In this document: piece after piece, positions 24,894 to 38,702 of the stretch
Layout: every line of letters begins with the position of its first letter
How positions within the stretch are numbered: the first letter of the stretch is position 1
Assembly (NCBI GenBank): GCA_036852015.1
Contig: JAANDG010000285.1
Coordinates: forward strand, 62,001-126,000
Length of the DNA: 64,000 nucleotides
Direction: 5' to 3'
From: Pelodera strongyloides
Lineage: Eukaryota > Nematoda > Chromadorea > Rhabditida > Rhabditidae
The notes under the pieces: generated by a model
The model's database searches: none
What the model saw: the letters and a program-made list of their open reading frames with translations, nothing else
Told to the model about the DNA's origin: nothing
Program-made: the position numbers and the translations under genes

Positions 24894-26103
24894 GAAGTGA
24901 GAAGAAAGGAAGTGTTATCTTGGACTAGGCTTTGACTTAGCTGTGGGCTTGGTCTAAGACCCTAGTTAGTATGATGGTACCTTACTGTGCTAACATCTTA
25001 CAATTAGGGCTCCTTGTTTGTAGTCCTTATTCTTATTGTCGATTTTTTTTGATACTATAAATTTAGTGTTTATCATTATTATTATTATTGTTATGCCATG
25101 GGCCATAATAATAATAATAATTTATTGACACATTATATAAAGTATATATATATATGTGTGTGTATCATATAAAATGAGGCCATCGATGCAACAATAGTGT
25201 ATATTTCCCGATAACGCCAGATCACTGCTTTATTGCATTTGCTGTGTTTGTTTGCAGCAAGATGTGAAAAATGCGGACATATTCCGCAGTATAATTCTTT
25301 TATCCTTGACATGTTTATTTCAGGCATTCCTGGGAATTGAAGTGACACATTCTCCTTCATATACGTAACCTTGCATCGTTTTGTCAAAATGTTCACCAAA
25401 ATTAATAAAATATATTTAATTTAAGTGACTTTTGTTGTTTGAATAAGTGAATGTTTGAAGTGAGACGGTGGAAACATCGATATGAATATTAAGTAGGGAA
25501 CCAAACGAGAACCTGCCGGAGGCAAACGAGAAACTGCAAACAGTCGCCGCGCAAAAAAAAGAAGTCCGTCAGTATATTGCGAGCCGCGCGAAACCAAGAT
25601 TGGCCGCTCCAGTGGTGCGCAAAAGGTGTACAATTTCAGTTGGCGCATTTTGGCTCATTTATGGACCACAGATGCGCCAACCGTAGTGTTGTACAAGTAC
25701 ACCTTTTGCGCACACCTGAAGCTCTTGCCACTGGGTCCGCCGTCCCATACTGACGTACCATTTCTGCGCTGCTCACCGACGGAGTTTCATCAGAAAAAGA
25801 CGGTCGAAAATGAGAAACATCATAGACAACTCACAGAGCCGAGCAGATTTACCAATTAGCAAGGTTTACGGTTTACAAAAGTAGAGTTAGATTTACTGAA
25901 GCAAAACAAAGAAGAATAATTAAAATTATCGAAAACGTGATACATAACGCAACGGTTTAGAATTAGGCATATTGAAACCTTTTTATTTAATTAATTTTTT
26001 GTTAAGAATTGATTATTGGAGTCAATTGGACACTAAGGAATATTAAGATTGTAAAAGAAAAGTACGGAAGATAATATAAAGTGATTAAAGATTATAATAT
26101 TGA
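24894..26103. other. Intergenic between convergent PAN/ZP and nuclear receptor genes
   Basis: AT-rich, with a TATATA/TGTGTG run at about 25140-25165 and the small foldback described at 25616-25716. No gene seen. The two neighbouring genes end toward each other here. Confidence 0.5.
25616..25716. repeat. Small foldback with GTGCGCAAAAGGTGTAC termini
   Basis: GTGCGCAAAAGGTGTAC is mirrored by GTACACCTTTTGCGCAC about 85 bp away. Inside, AGTTGGCGCA is mirrored by TGCGCCAAC. It shares the GCGCCA wording with 8290-8592 and with 14432-14505. Confidence 0.75.
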
Positions 26104-29100
26104 TTAGTTCCTTGCCTGGTATTCATCCAGCACAGTGGTGGTGGGAACGGGTGTTATAGAAGAGGATGGAGATGACTGCATGGGCGGAGACCCAGACACC
26201 GAAGACTAAAATTAATAAGAATATTTAAAGCCTATATCTAAGCGCAAGTCTAAGCCTACACCTAAGCCTAGCTTGGTCAAAGCCTAGAAGTTACGTGGAT
26301 GAGAACCGAAGAAATAAAAAAATACACATGTGGGGTAAGTACATAGGTTGTACATACAGATAAGTCGGTATAGAAAAGAAAATCGGTACTATATATACTA
26401 AATAAAAACATGGGAATTTGGAATTAAGCATTTACCTGTTCCTCCTCCCGTTTGATGTATTCCCCATTGTTTCCACTGATGGCCGCTCCCACCGCAGTTA
26501 GTCAGCTGCTGTCTATGCACGTATCATCAACAGGACTGCAGGACGAGGAGTACCTAAAAAGATGGGTTTATTATCCAAAAAAAAAAAGAAAAAAAAACAC
26601 ACAGAAAGTGAAAACGAGCGAAGTACAGTACTTATGCCTCGCTACGGTTAGCTGTAGTTTAGAATTTGCAATTTCCACGAAGTTTGGAAAGAAGTAGAAT
26701 GTTAGACCGACAGTTAGAGCATTAGAGCAGAGTATTTTTCGAGTGCTTATAGCCATTTTAGAGTAAAACATCATCACTCATCAGAAATTAGAAGAACATT
26801 ATGCCGCGATTTTTTTCGAAAAGGAATAGAAGTTAAAAGTTAAATGTCGAAACACATGTATGAGTGCATATCATTTACTGGTGCGATCATGAACTCTACC
26901 CAGGACGTCTGACGCCATCTCTTTTATGTTCGTACGTTGTGTAGGGTCCGCGTTCTTGTCGGGGCGCGCCTCCCTCAAATATATCGCCGAAAAGTTGGTA
27001 GAGAAGTGGGTCGTATACAGAAGATTTAGCCGAAAATGTATGCGCCATCCGAATGTGTTCCACCAATTCGCCGGCCACCAACTGAAATGAAAAAATATGA
27101 AGTGAAAAATTATGAAATGAAAAATTATGAAATGAAAAAGCGGTTTTTTTAGTTGGTCGAAAATCCATATAAAATTCTGAATCACGTCGTCACGTGAACT
27201 CATGTTCATCAACCCTATGCCTCACAGCCGAAAACATAAAGTAATTATTAAAACAACAATTTCCAACTTACCATCAGGTTTGGAATAAGCAGCAAAATGT
27301 CCGCAAGTCTTGCGGCAGCCCTCGGTGCGTCTCGCTTATCCACAATATGCTGATACAGAGCGTTGTGGGAGCGAGCTCGCAAGGCGCTCACTGCTCCAGA
27401 CGCAGTGCCTGCTAGACCATCGGCATCTGAAAAAAGGACAAAAACATATGGACCACGTTTATTTTGAAGCCTATTTCTCTTTGCTCCTCCCCGAGTGCAT
27501 GAGTGCAATGAAAAATATTTTGTTTTAATGGTTATCAAAGCAAACTTTTAAATTGTGTTTCCTTTTCTTCCACCTATCGCATATAGTAATACGTGGCAAA
27601 GCATATACTACACGCTCGCACCATATGGTTAAAAAACGGTTCAAATAAGTTGTCGTACCTGGATTGAGTACGATAATCGCCTTGAGCATGACCAACTCTT
27701 TCTCGTCGAGTGACACTTCCAATAGTCTCGTTCTCAATGAACCCAGGATTTTCGACACGATTTTCTTGTTTAAAAAGCTGAAATATGAACAAACAATTCG
27801 GTACATATTGACATGGAGATTCCACTAACGTGTCATAGGTGATAGACATATGTGACAAGGATTAACAAGTCAGTATGTATTACTCGTGGTGTCGGGAACA
27901 AATTACCTCCGAGTGTTTAATATGTTGGCGCCCCAAGGTAATATATTATTTATAACAGCCGGTTTTTGAGATAACTGTATTGCCGTAAATCCTTTGAAGG
28001 AAATATCGCGCAGTAGTTATTTGCAACTACTTCGGATATATGTTACAAAAACCGAATGTTGTGCGACTTTGAAGTGTTATCTGCTCACCAATTCTCCGGT
28101 AATTTATTCTGATCGAAGTAGATGTATCCTGGTCCGGGTAGAAGAAGGACTGTGGGAGGGCTGTTCAGAGACTGGGCACCCAATTCGAGAAGTGTCAGAG
28201 GGGCAAAACAATTGCGCAAAAGTTTTGTCTGAAATGTGAGCAGTTACTTATCCTGAAGTTGGCAATTGTTCTAAAAATTTATAGTAAATAAAAAGCAAAA
28301 TATTTGTTATTGCAGTTATTGCCGCGAAGAAAAGCTCAATACATACTGGAATAAAAAATGGGTAGAGAAAAATGGGATTGTGGTCTTTCTTATACACAAT
28401 GACATCTCCTCCACAGACCTTATCTAGCAATTCTTCAGCAGTAAGGTATGCTTTGGATGATATTGAACACACAACACACCTTATCGTCGTTGTCCAATGC
28501 CTCTTCTAAATTGGCCACTAATCTGGTCCAGTCCATGGTCCATGTCAATAATCTTCTGGCGCTCTCCGCTAACATTGCACTATCCGCAGGTTCCTTTCGG
28601 TCGAAGCGGAGCTGTAATCATAATTATCTGGTTTACGGTACCAGACGTCTATGAGTCACTTAGATTCAACTCTTCAGTCCTTTGGGGTGAGCTAGGATCC
28701 GTTAATCTCTGCCTTCTCTTAAATGTTTCACGGACTCGTGTACTCGTGTACAACAGTTTATTGGAGGCTCACAAACTACAGGAAGCAATCACGACTGCGA
28801 AAACCGCTGAACCTACGAAAGTTGTAGCTATTTTGTGTAGAACGCTTGACCAGAATAAATACGCTTCATTGCTTCTATCCTAATTCATTTCCCTCACACT
28901 TACCACATTTCTGTACTTGTCCAATAGTCGTGGATTATCGAATGCCTGTCTCAGAGTTACGGGCGGTCCTTCCGCGGCTACGGTAGCTGCATGACCGGCT
29001 CCCTCGTTTGCGTTGCGATCAATCAACAAAAGCGAGTTTATCAGTATACGATTGTCCATTCGCGCACGTTTTGCTGCCTGAAACAGGGAAGGAAATAAAC

Positions 29101-32100
29101 AAATTATAAAATCGATAACACTTTTTACCACTTCCGGGAGAGCATCTATGAAATACAGTAAAGAATACGTTTGCTTTCGGCTGCGCACTCTTTACATAAA
29201 ACAGCAAACTTGGTCTTTTGGTATGATGTTCGCGGTGTATGCTCACGAACACACACCACTCAAGGAAATATGAACACATCAACTTCCATTCTCTCTCTCT
29301 CCCTCACTCTCCCACTCTTTGCAGAACTGTCCTCCTCCGTGTCTCGAGTTTCTTTCTTTCTCTCCAAATCAAGTCCTCTAACTACCGTAACCCACATATG
29401 TAGTTCGGTTGATTGATGATGGATATCATAAAATTCACATTGCGACAGAAAGAACTTCATGTGCTTCGTTCAATAAAACGGAAAGTTCTGACTGATGTTT
29501 GGCCGTTTGCTTTTAAAATAACTTTTACAAACATAACAAGTACAAACATTGAAGGAAATCAAAAACACGAGATTGAAGATCGGCTTCTAATTAATCTGTC
29601 ACAATTTACCTTTTATCCATTTTGTTTTTATTATACTTATTTTAGAAGAGTATACGACGCACCCCTCTGTATCAGCTATACTCATAACTCATAAACACTT
29701 CCACAGTTGCTTTGGTATGCATATATGTATGGACATGTTGCTGCCTTTTTACTCACACACATTTCTATGAATGGATGGTGTTTACTGCTCAAATAAATGT
29801 AATGGTTATTATTTGATAAAAGGATAGCTGACTCCGGAAATATCGATCGTCATAGAAAACATTCAGCAACAGAGAGGTCAAAGTATTATTTTAGAAAATA
29901 ATATTTTAGGAACAGTTAGTTGGAGTCCCTACAGGATGACCAAGACAAATTATAAAGGTAGGGCAGGCTCGAGCTGGGATTTTAGGCTCCAATTAATAAG
30001 ATGCCCGGTGTCCGTAAAGGGTCAGGCTCAAAAAAGAAGAAATATATTTTGGAACAGAAAGCGTTTATTCGATAGAATCGGGAGGCCCAAAAATATCGGC
30101 TTGTACAATACCTCTAGAAGAGAATAAGTTACACACCCAGACTAATTAAAGGGACGGGCCCATCAAAATAAACCCATATTTTGCATGTTTTTATAATTTG
30201 TATAAAGGGGGTTTATTATAATATATGTACACTAAGTTACGGCTAGACTTTATCCCGCTGAAATTTTTCGGTGTCGATAAACTCAAAAGTATACCGTAGA
30301 AGACCAACAATTGCACCCTATTTTCTTGTCGCGTGTCCCGGGGGAATGTGGCTATATGGACAGATAGTCTCCCGGGTCCCAATCAGAGCGAGGTATCCTC
30401 GGGAGACGCGGTAAGGAAATAAGGGTGCAATTGTTGGTCTTCTACGGTATACTTTTGAGTTTATCGACACCGAAAAATTTCAGCGGGATAAAGTCTAGCA
30501 GTAACTTAGTGTACATATATTATAATAAACCCCCTTTATACAAATTATAAAAACATGCAAACTATAGGTTTATTTTGATGGGCCCGTCCCTTTAATAAGA
30601 CATAAATTTACACACTTCGACACTTCGACTGACAATGAGAAACAAGGACGAGGTTTAGCAGGTTTGCCTGAATATCGAATAAAATACGGAAAGACCAATT
30701 AATAAAGAGCAGCGAACAAAGAGCGAAAGACGAAAATGATGGAGATTAAGATCGCGTGGTGGATTTTTGCTCGCATGTCGTCACTTTAACCCTCTGCAGC
30801 GAATAGTGATTCGTCATTTGGAAATCAGTCAAATATAGCGAAAGCCGCACAGGCGCAGAAAGTTTTTTCCGCCAGCCACATAAATAACGTTTCACTTGCG
30901 CCGCGCTCTTATAGCCAAAGACGGGAGGCGGCGAAAATATGGCGCACCTGTGGCACACTTTTGGCGGGACACGGCACATTTGCGCCACAAGTCCGCCAAG
31001 GGTACGCCGCACTCTAGGGGGTTCCGTCGTTCCATATATTCTGACGTCAATTATCAAAAATACTCACAGATTCCCTATTATCCCAATCGTCGAATTCACT
31101 CTCGTGACTGCTCAACTCCTTTGGTTCCTTTCGTTTTTGCGGTTTTCTCATTGTATTTCCTCCGTTGCCTGATCCGCTAACACTGCCACCGCCGCTCACA
31201 CGTTTCTCGAGACGCACGGCTTAATTACAGCAGTAGGTACACAAATGTACTGAAGAAAAGACCATCACAAATCAGCAGGCTTTTTAGCGAGTAACACGAT
31301 GCGAGAAACTCCAGTGAGATAAGTTGAAGAAATGCAAACTGATAAAAAAAACCCACCCTCAATTTTCATTCCCACAGCCAGACATCTGTTGAAACGACAG
31401 AAACGACACGCATTTCTGCCCGCTGAATAAATGTTGATTGGTATTATTTTTTAGCGCGTGATGGCATGTGGTTTGTAAATGTAAGCTGGTACATTTCAAT
31501 GTACTATATGTAAATGTCTACTATGTCATGGAGGCATATGCACTATTTCATACTAAAAGTTCATGGAAATCCACTAACACGTGCTGATCTTGCATTCTCC
31601 TTCGTAGCGACAAACGTATTTCGCTCCAGTTTTGACCGTACGCCAGAAGAAACATTTGCCTAAAGAAATATAGATTATAGAGAAAGTCACTGATTGGTTG
31701 GGACCTGGTCCAAGTTCGGTTCTTTCAAGCCACCACCCAGAGAGGGATCTGCCCCGGCCCCATAGACAAAGCTCTCATCTGGAACTCGTCGTCTAGCCTA
31801 CTCGGGATCTCTGCGCAACAAGTGAAAAGCTACTGTAGAATACCACCTTAAAGTACGATGATGATATCGCAGCGATATTTCAGAACGATCGTTGTCAATA
31901 ATTGATCGATTGTGTGATTATGTGATATATTTCTTCACATGTCAGAGGAATGAAAAAAAACTCACAGCCATGGCATGCAGAAACCCCGTAATAGAGATGT
32001 GAGCATGCACGATCGCCGCAGATGACACACTGAAAAAATCAATTGTTTAGGGAAACAAATAATGTATGACTTGGGTTACTTCAACTGGTCTGTTTCCGTT

Positions 32101-32311
32101 CTACGGCGTACGCAGCGATTTCAAAAACCGGCCGCTATTTCGCTTTAAAGAGTTTAATAGTCGCAACATTAGTAAGTGTGCTTACCAAATTACATCCGTT
32201 GCCATTTTGGTTCACGTGACTGTGCCCCTCGTTGCCCGTTGTATAGGGGGACTCAGTCGCGTGGGCAATAGTGGCTCGCTGCTTAGAGTTCGGTTGAGCG
32301 TCTGAGGCCAT
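26104..32311 (-). CDS. Nuclear hormone receptor with divergent P-box, two possible C-termini
   Basis: Exons in phase: 32311-32186 (ATG), 32029-31966, 31659-31579, 31422-31357, 31219-31068, 29077-28904, 28611-28480, 28228-28089, 27777-27659, 27426-27272, 27081-26900, then a terminal exon choice. The DNA-binding domain has both zinc modules: CVICGDRACSHLYYGVSACH with P-box CHGCKCFFW, then YVCRYEGECKI and GRNACRFCRFNRCLAVGMK. A Gly/Lys-rich hinge follows (KPQKRKEPKEL is probably nuclear-localising). The ligand-binding domain shows LLRNCFAPLTLLELGAQSLN, LDEKELVMLKAIIVLNPDADGL and RLADILLLIPNL. The tail is either 26553-26502 (stop TGA, ~480 aa) or 26475-26436 plus 26205-26104 (stop TAA, ~510 aa); both fit phase. 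The family is a ligand-regulated or orphan transcription factor. HNF4-like or supplementary nematode receptors are closest by eye; the exact subtype is not claimed. Confidence 0.9.
27091..27140. repeat. Short tandem repeat in nuclear receptor intron
   Basis: About three copies of a GAAATGAAAAATTAT unit just upstream (on the minus strand) of the exon that begins at 27081. Its complement is T-rich and lies in the acceptor region. Confidence 0.7.
30146..30595. mobile_element. Long-armed TTAA foldback element
   Basis: Ends are TTAA-AGGGACGGGCCCATC and GATGGGCCCGTCCCT-TTAA. The two arms of about 180 bp match nearly perfectly: AGTATACCGTAGAAGACC against GGTCTTCTACGGTATACT, and CGGTGTCGATAAACTC against GAGTTTATCGACACCG. 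The central loop of about 80 bp contains CCCGGGGGAATG and CCCGGGTCCC. It lies in the 2-kb nuclear receptor intron 29078-31067. A related single terminus lies at 17630-17660. Confidence 0.9.
30893..31040. repeat. GCGCCA-type repeat abutting a nuclear receptor exon
   Basis: Dense GGCGCAC, GCGCCAC and GTCCGCC words (for example ATGGCGCACCTGTGGC and TTGCGCCACAAGTCCGCC), much more GC-rich than its flanks. It lies just inside the intron next to the exon ending at 31068. Confidence 0.65.
32113..32150. repeat. Terminus of the CCGGTTTTTGAAACG family
   Basis: CAAAAACCGGCCGCTATTTC then GCTTTAAAG, the inverse of the end seen at 18041. It lies in nuclear receptor intron 1, close to the first coding exon. 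Confidence 0.5.
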
Positions 32312-34079
32312 CCCACTTTGTTATGAGGACCTATTTCCGAAAATCTACGTATCTTGATGATCCTCAATATGGAGAATCTGGAAAAGCACATGTTTACCAC
32401 CATTTATTACTATTCAAAACATTTCGGGCGAAATTGACAAATTGAGGTTTTTCTATACTATAAATTGAGGTTTTTTCTTTTTTGAAACGGATGAATCTAT
32501 GCATATAAAACGAAGTGTTGAAGCACGATGAAATGGTATGCAAACAACTATACTAAATTTAGGGAGCCAAACTATTAAATTAAACATAAGCTTTTTCTCA
32601 AAGTAAAAAAAAGGATATATAAAATCCATAATGACTATCGACAATGATTTGCTAACTGTGATACGAACTAACCGGATCTCTTCGTTTGGAGAACGAATCA
32701 GAGTTCGACAAATGCCACTTAAGAATAAGGATTCTGATTGTGAGCGGAAATGTTATCACATTTTAATAAGGAGAAGCTTAATTCTAACAATAAGCCGAAG
32801 TTTGAACCTAGGTCTATGCTTAAGCCTAAGCTTAGCTAAGGCCATTCTGTTACTGTTTTACAGAAGATAGAAAAATGAAAATCCCTTAATGAAGGGACTA
32901 AACGGATTGACCAGGTCCGTCAGAGTCGAATATGCCTAGCGTTGTAAAAATATAAATAGTCCTTGCGTATTTCAGTTGTAAAATATGGATTATTGGTAAG
33001 ATTTGTCAAGTTGCTTGTCGTATTTACTTAAAATTGAGGATTCTAGTCTGAAAATACCCTAGACTGGGTGCCGGAAACATGACAATCAACGGGTTGAAGA
33101 AGATAATTTGATAAGAGATTGCGAAAATACGTGAATATTAATGAAAATCACGACTAAGTTAAAGTTCATGTATGACTTTGCAACGAACATTAGGAAATGG
33201 GTGAAGAACCCATTTATTTGGTGGACGAATAACTTTGGTGACGCATGCGAAATACATCGTTTGTGAGGAATTTATATATGTATAAAACTTGATTACATTG
33301 TCAGAAATCAATGTGCTCATTGTTGTCGTCATAATAAACATTATCTATTACTCGTGTGTTTCCAGTAATATTATCTAATGTGTTATAGCTAAATGGGCAT
33401 CTTATTTGAAGTCGATATACAACATACTGTAGTTGAAAGCATATATTTTAATCGCGCTCATGCGTACACTCTTAGTCAAAACCAATTAATTACATATCCT
33501 TAATTACAATCAAAATTACAATAATTCAATCAGTAAACAAAATTAGAAAAATGAATAAAGAAAATGAAGGTTGACCAATCGATATATCAGTGATATGGGT
33601 TTACGTCACGTGCAAGGAACTGGCATCACAATGATAGGAGAGGGTTCATTCATCACTACTCTTTAGGAAGTTTATTCTGACTCTAACTAAAAAAAAAACA
33701 CTCAAAAAGGTGTGTTTCTCTTAGGCAAGGGTGTACTGTACCAAGGTGCGTATGTGGATAAAACAGACATATGATGCACACTACAATATGATACCGTACA
33801 TTATGATACAGTGATCTACTAGATCCTGCCCATGCTTCTTAGGACACGATACAAATTAATATAAAACTAATCAATAAAACGACGCCACTGATTAAAAGAA
33901 AAAATCGATAAGCCTTTTTATTTCGGCACTGACGGGTAATCACATTTCCATTTGGACTGAATTGGTCAAAAGGTACTGGGTACAGTGGGGAGATCCCCAG
34001 GAAAAGAGCGGGGAGAAGAGAGAAACATCGATCATTTATTGAAAAAAATGTCTGTTTTCGGGTAACACCCGGGTATCTA

Positions 34080-34262
34080 GTGTGAATTGGAGGGGAGAAT
34101 ACTAAGAGGAAGAGAGAAAGAGGGAGAGGAGAAGCTTTCAGAAAGAAAACTGAAAGAGAGAGAGTAGAGAGTGAGAGAGATAGGACGAGAGAGTAAAGAG
34201 TGATATGAAGGGGAAGAGGAGAGGGAGTGGGAAAGCTTTCATGAGGAGAAAACGGAAAGTGT

Positions 34263-34308
<46 letters not shown>

Positions 34309-34320
34309 GCGAGAGGAGAA
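34080..34320. repeat. GA-rich tract
   Basis: About 240 bp of GAGA/GGAGA/GAAA, including a pure (GA)n core at about 34269-34296. Strongly purine-rich on this strand. Confidence 0.8.
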
Positions 34321-37300
34321 AGCTCCATGTTTGACACTGTAGCTCTGATCGGAAGTGTTGTAGTGAGAAAGAAACACGAGAACGACCAGACGTAAGGTGG
34401 TGGTCTCGAGACTGAAGAAAAACCCTTTGAGACGCGAGACAAGGAGTGACCCTTATTATAGAGAAAGGTCCGATTATAAAAAAAGTGCGTGCGAGTTTGA
34501 AAAACTTGGAAAATATACATTATAAAAAGAAGAGAAATACGAATAAGAGGGAAACAATCCATAAAAATATAAAAAGGCCAGGAAAGAACATGGGACCTAG
34601 TTCTACACCGGTCGCATACCAAATGTAAGTTCAGGCACAGCTTAAAGTAGGGGGCGCAACTTATAGACGACGACCGCGCTCTATGGGGTCCACGTCCTCC
34701 TTAGGGTACAGTTTCATTTACTACTTTAATATGACTTTGCTTTACTCGCTATTTTCGGAGTTTTCTGCGTAATGTAAGAGCTTTACAAAAATGGTGTTCT
34801 CGTGAGCCTGACCCTTCAAGCTCTACTGGAAAATTAATCTTTACGTTTAAAAATATGCACATCATTATGTCTGTATAAAGAAGCGACCACGTAAAAAGGC
34901 TGAGCTCCGGGCAAATGTCGTCACCAACATGAATTCTTTTATTCTTATCTGTTAAAAATTCTGTGACAATGTCCGCCCATAACATTCTGCGATTTAAACT
35001 GATTAAAAGGCTATCAGCGCTCGGAAAACGCACGAAACCCACATAAAACAATATTTTTAGGAACGAACTTTTTTTGATAAATCAAATGTATTAAAACAAA
35101 AAGAAAATAAAGCGCTAGGAAAGAAAGCGCGAAGTCAGCGCTATGTCGGCGTAACGCAGCAAAACGAACAAACATACTACCGGGAAGTTTTCTTTCGTTC
35201 CTACTTCTTGCCAACTTTCCTAATTAAGATGCTCGGTCTTCCCTTGGAAGGAGGTGAGCTGTCGAGCTTCAGTGTACACGCTGCTGCTGACAACGGCTTA
35301 TACCATTGCACCATCTCCCCCCCCCCTTCTAAACTTCTAATTGCCGAATAGTAATGGGCGTGTTCATGAATAGGTTGGTTTGGACCAACATTCTTTTTCT
35401 TTCACCCGAATCATAGAATTGACATCACTTCGGATGTTTGATCGCATTAAGTACACATAACATACTGTAGAGGGGTCAGTGGTGTGTCGAATAGTTTTTT
35501 TTGGCGCATTCTTGCACCAAAATCAAGAGCGAAGTAGAAAAGGACTGCATATAGGGGGAGAAGGGGGGGGGGGGAGGGTTGGGGTCTCACAAAGTCAAAT
35601 ATGTACAGAATGGAGACCGTAGTTTCCATTCAATAGGGCCAGATCCGCAGACGTCACGTACTGTGCCAGAGAAAGGATGGTCATCAAGTAGCAAGTATAG
35701 GATACGGCTCCAGGACAGCGAAAAGGAAATGATGGCCACTTATGGCAGAACACTGGTCGAACATATGCATGTTTTTCTTGTAATAGAGATATTGGTCAGT
35801 GCCGCATAAAAGTATTCATCGACAATTATGTCTACTAAAAGTTTAAAGCGGTATGGCATAAGGTTCCGTTAGGAGACGTTTACTCTGTAACTGTATTACC
35901 ATACGTAAGTTATATTTCATGATGTGCTGCACTGTTTTCTGTAGTGTGTCTGTAGTCTGTGCTCGTAGTGAAACAGAAAGTTGAATTCCACTAATTTTAG
36001 TAAAAGGAAACCGAAAAAGTGCATGCTCTGACCTTGAAACCCTCTTTTCCCGACCACAGTCCGCTCAATGTCTGCTCGAATGGTTTTTGATTTTAGGGAA
36101 GAGACAGTTTTATTGAGACATGCTTATCGCGTTTCACGAAATGTTTATGTTGCTAGAAAAGGGTTGCCTTGCCCAATCCACTGACCCTATTGGGTATTTG
36201 GCCACATTTCTGAGGAGTTAAATTCAACGTAGAATTCATCGTGACAACCCTCCACTTGCTGCAGATTTAAAAGGTCCTGCACGGCCTATAAGCGTATAAT
36301 AAAAGTGAGTAATAATACCAATATAAATATTACATGCATATTTACAATACACATATTTCATGTTGTAGAGCTACAGCAAGACCACATTCATAACAATACC
36401 GTTCTTTGAAAGTTGCAGCGCTTTTACTGACAGGAAATTCCTGGACACCGGTAAAATTTATGCAAAACCGCTTGTTCGGACATTCAACCAAGAGAGCAGA
36501 TATGATGTCAGTGCGCAGTGCGCACTATGAAAAGTCTCTTTGAAAAAAAAACACGTTTCATAAACTGACGTGCGGCCATGGTTGCTGCAAATGAAGTAAT
36601 AAGATGCAGATATCAATCGATATCAATCGCACATGCTCCAAGCTTATAATGTGGAAGCCGTTCACTGATTCCATTAGAAGTCGCAGTGAACGCGCGCACA
36701 ATGGCACACAGGCATCATTAGACTTTTCTAATAAAAGCGACATAACATCCAGATGTTGAATTACTGGTAAAAATAATTACTGGTAGAAAACTGGCTAGGT
36801 CACTGCTGCATTTCTATGCTCAGAGACTCAGAGACATGTAATCTTCCGTATTTTACAGTACACGATTTGTCAGTAAAATGTTCCCAGTAGTTAGTGTCGG
36901 TCTTCAGCCCATTTAGCCTATTCAACTTCATTGAGCCTAGCACCAGGCACCAGGTACACGAAGGAGACCCTGAGAATGCTACATACAAACCATACGCGAG
37001 AAGCAAAAGAACAGAGTGCTTAGAGAAAGAGAGAAGAACAGAGAAAAATGGAATGAACATTGACAGAAAGAGAAAAAAAAGAGACACAGACTGGAGAAGG
37101 TTCGGAGAACTGCGAAATTGCGATAAAAATATTCTATTTCAGGGGATGCGACGCAATTTCCGTCTGTTCGCAAAGATCACTTTTTCGACATAATTTGGGC
37201 GACGAGGAAATTTGCACCCTCTTGCATTTTCTTTAGTAATTCAATCCAAACAAGTCAATGTCTATAGCTTGTTTTACTGAAACGCAAACGTGGAAGAACG

Positions 37301-38636
37301 TGCTAACAGTGCCTCACATGAAAGTTGACTAAATGTGTTGGACTTGCAATTAGCTAGGAGCCCACCTTGAAAATTAGTTCAAGACAGTGATAGAAAAGAG
37401 TAGACCCAAATAAAAGTAGTGTCACAAGACCAAAAGAAAACAACCTTCGAAAAAGTGACCATGACCCGTGTGTCTGACCCGAAACAACGCGCTCTTTCAA
37501 TGAAATGGACAGTTGATGGATGGAGATGAATTGATCTCTGCTATAAAGCTACATAATTTTGATAAAGATCAATTAGATAATCTTTCCTGGATTGTTGAAA
37601 AGTCAGCATCACATTTTCCTATTCCTAACTACGATTGCTTAATTGTGCAGGTGACTACGGTAGATTTATTGCGGTACTCACGAGGGATAGCTCCGCGAGT
37701 TGTGAATGATGTGGAATGCAATTTTCACAGTCACATCTAAAAGATAAAAAAACTGACCCGTTAAATTCTTCGTTAAAATATACGATATTTGCCAAAACGG
37801 TTATGTATTCAGTGTACGTTTTGAAATCGGCACTGGATCAAAAATTTCCGCTATTTCGCTTTAAAGCTTCAGTAGCGTCCAAACTTGTTCATCGTTTGCT
37901 CAGGCCATGTTCCGCACAGTTTCTCAGAAGTAGGCTACGAGTTGCAGATGGCAAATTGCTCGACGTCTTCGGGCTATGGGGCCATGAGGATCGCAAATGA
38001 TTCCCTAGGTGGTTTCAAAGTTGTCACGGGCTAGACTAACTACCACTGCTGGCAGAGCGCATATGTGTCAAGAGAACATAAAGGAAGTCATCGGCTCTCC
38101 TCACCTTTGAATACAATTTACGCGTTATGCACGTTCATTCCTTTTTAGAAGTTACATCACTGTAGTTACTTGCACAAAAAATTTCGAGCATTTTTTTTTG
38201 CACTCAAAGACAAAGATTTGTCAATTAACAAAACAGGATAGAAAATTCAAGTTCAGTTTTCGCTGCGTATAGTTAAGCCTTGGCACTATATTCACGTATC
38301 TTCATAACGAAAGAACATCTGAGAACGCTTGATCTCCCACAAAAAATAATAAAGCTTATTGTCAAAGGACTTTTATCTTTTATACAGCCTTTCAGCAGGT
38401 AAAAAAATCAATATACAAGAAAAACAAGAAAAGCTCAATATGAACATTATGACTGTGAGGTAGCAAAACGCGACATGCTATGAAAACCTAGCTTATGGCA
38501 TTTGGCCAGAAAAGGAGATCACACAACTGTGTTGATAAGTGTGCCTCGAGAAATAATGTAGGTAACGCAGAAATAAACGAATCTGTGGGTGGATTTTTTT
38601 TCGACTCTTCACACAACTTCTCTCTTACAAATTCCA

Positions 38637-38660
38637 ATCTCCCTCTCTCTCTCCATCTCT

Positions 38661-38700
<40 letters not shown>
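38637..38700. repeat. (CT)n microsatellite
   Basis: CCCTCTCTCTCTCCATCTCT followed by an uninterrupted CT run of about 30 bp, upstream of the PXMP4 start. Confidence 0.8.

Positions 38701-38702
<2 letters not shown>

Noticed and set aside
37513..37740. Open stretch with plausible amino-acid composition and a GTGACT donor
   Set aside because: No acceptor with neighbours in phase and no recognisable domain. PXMP4 starts at 39247 without it.
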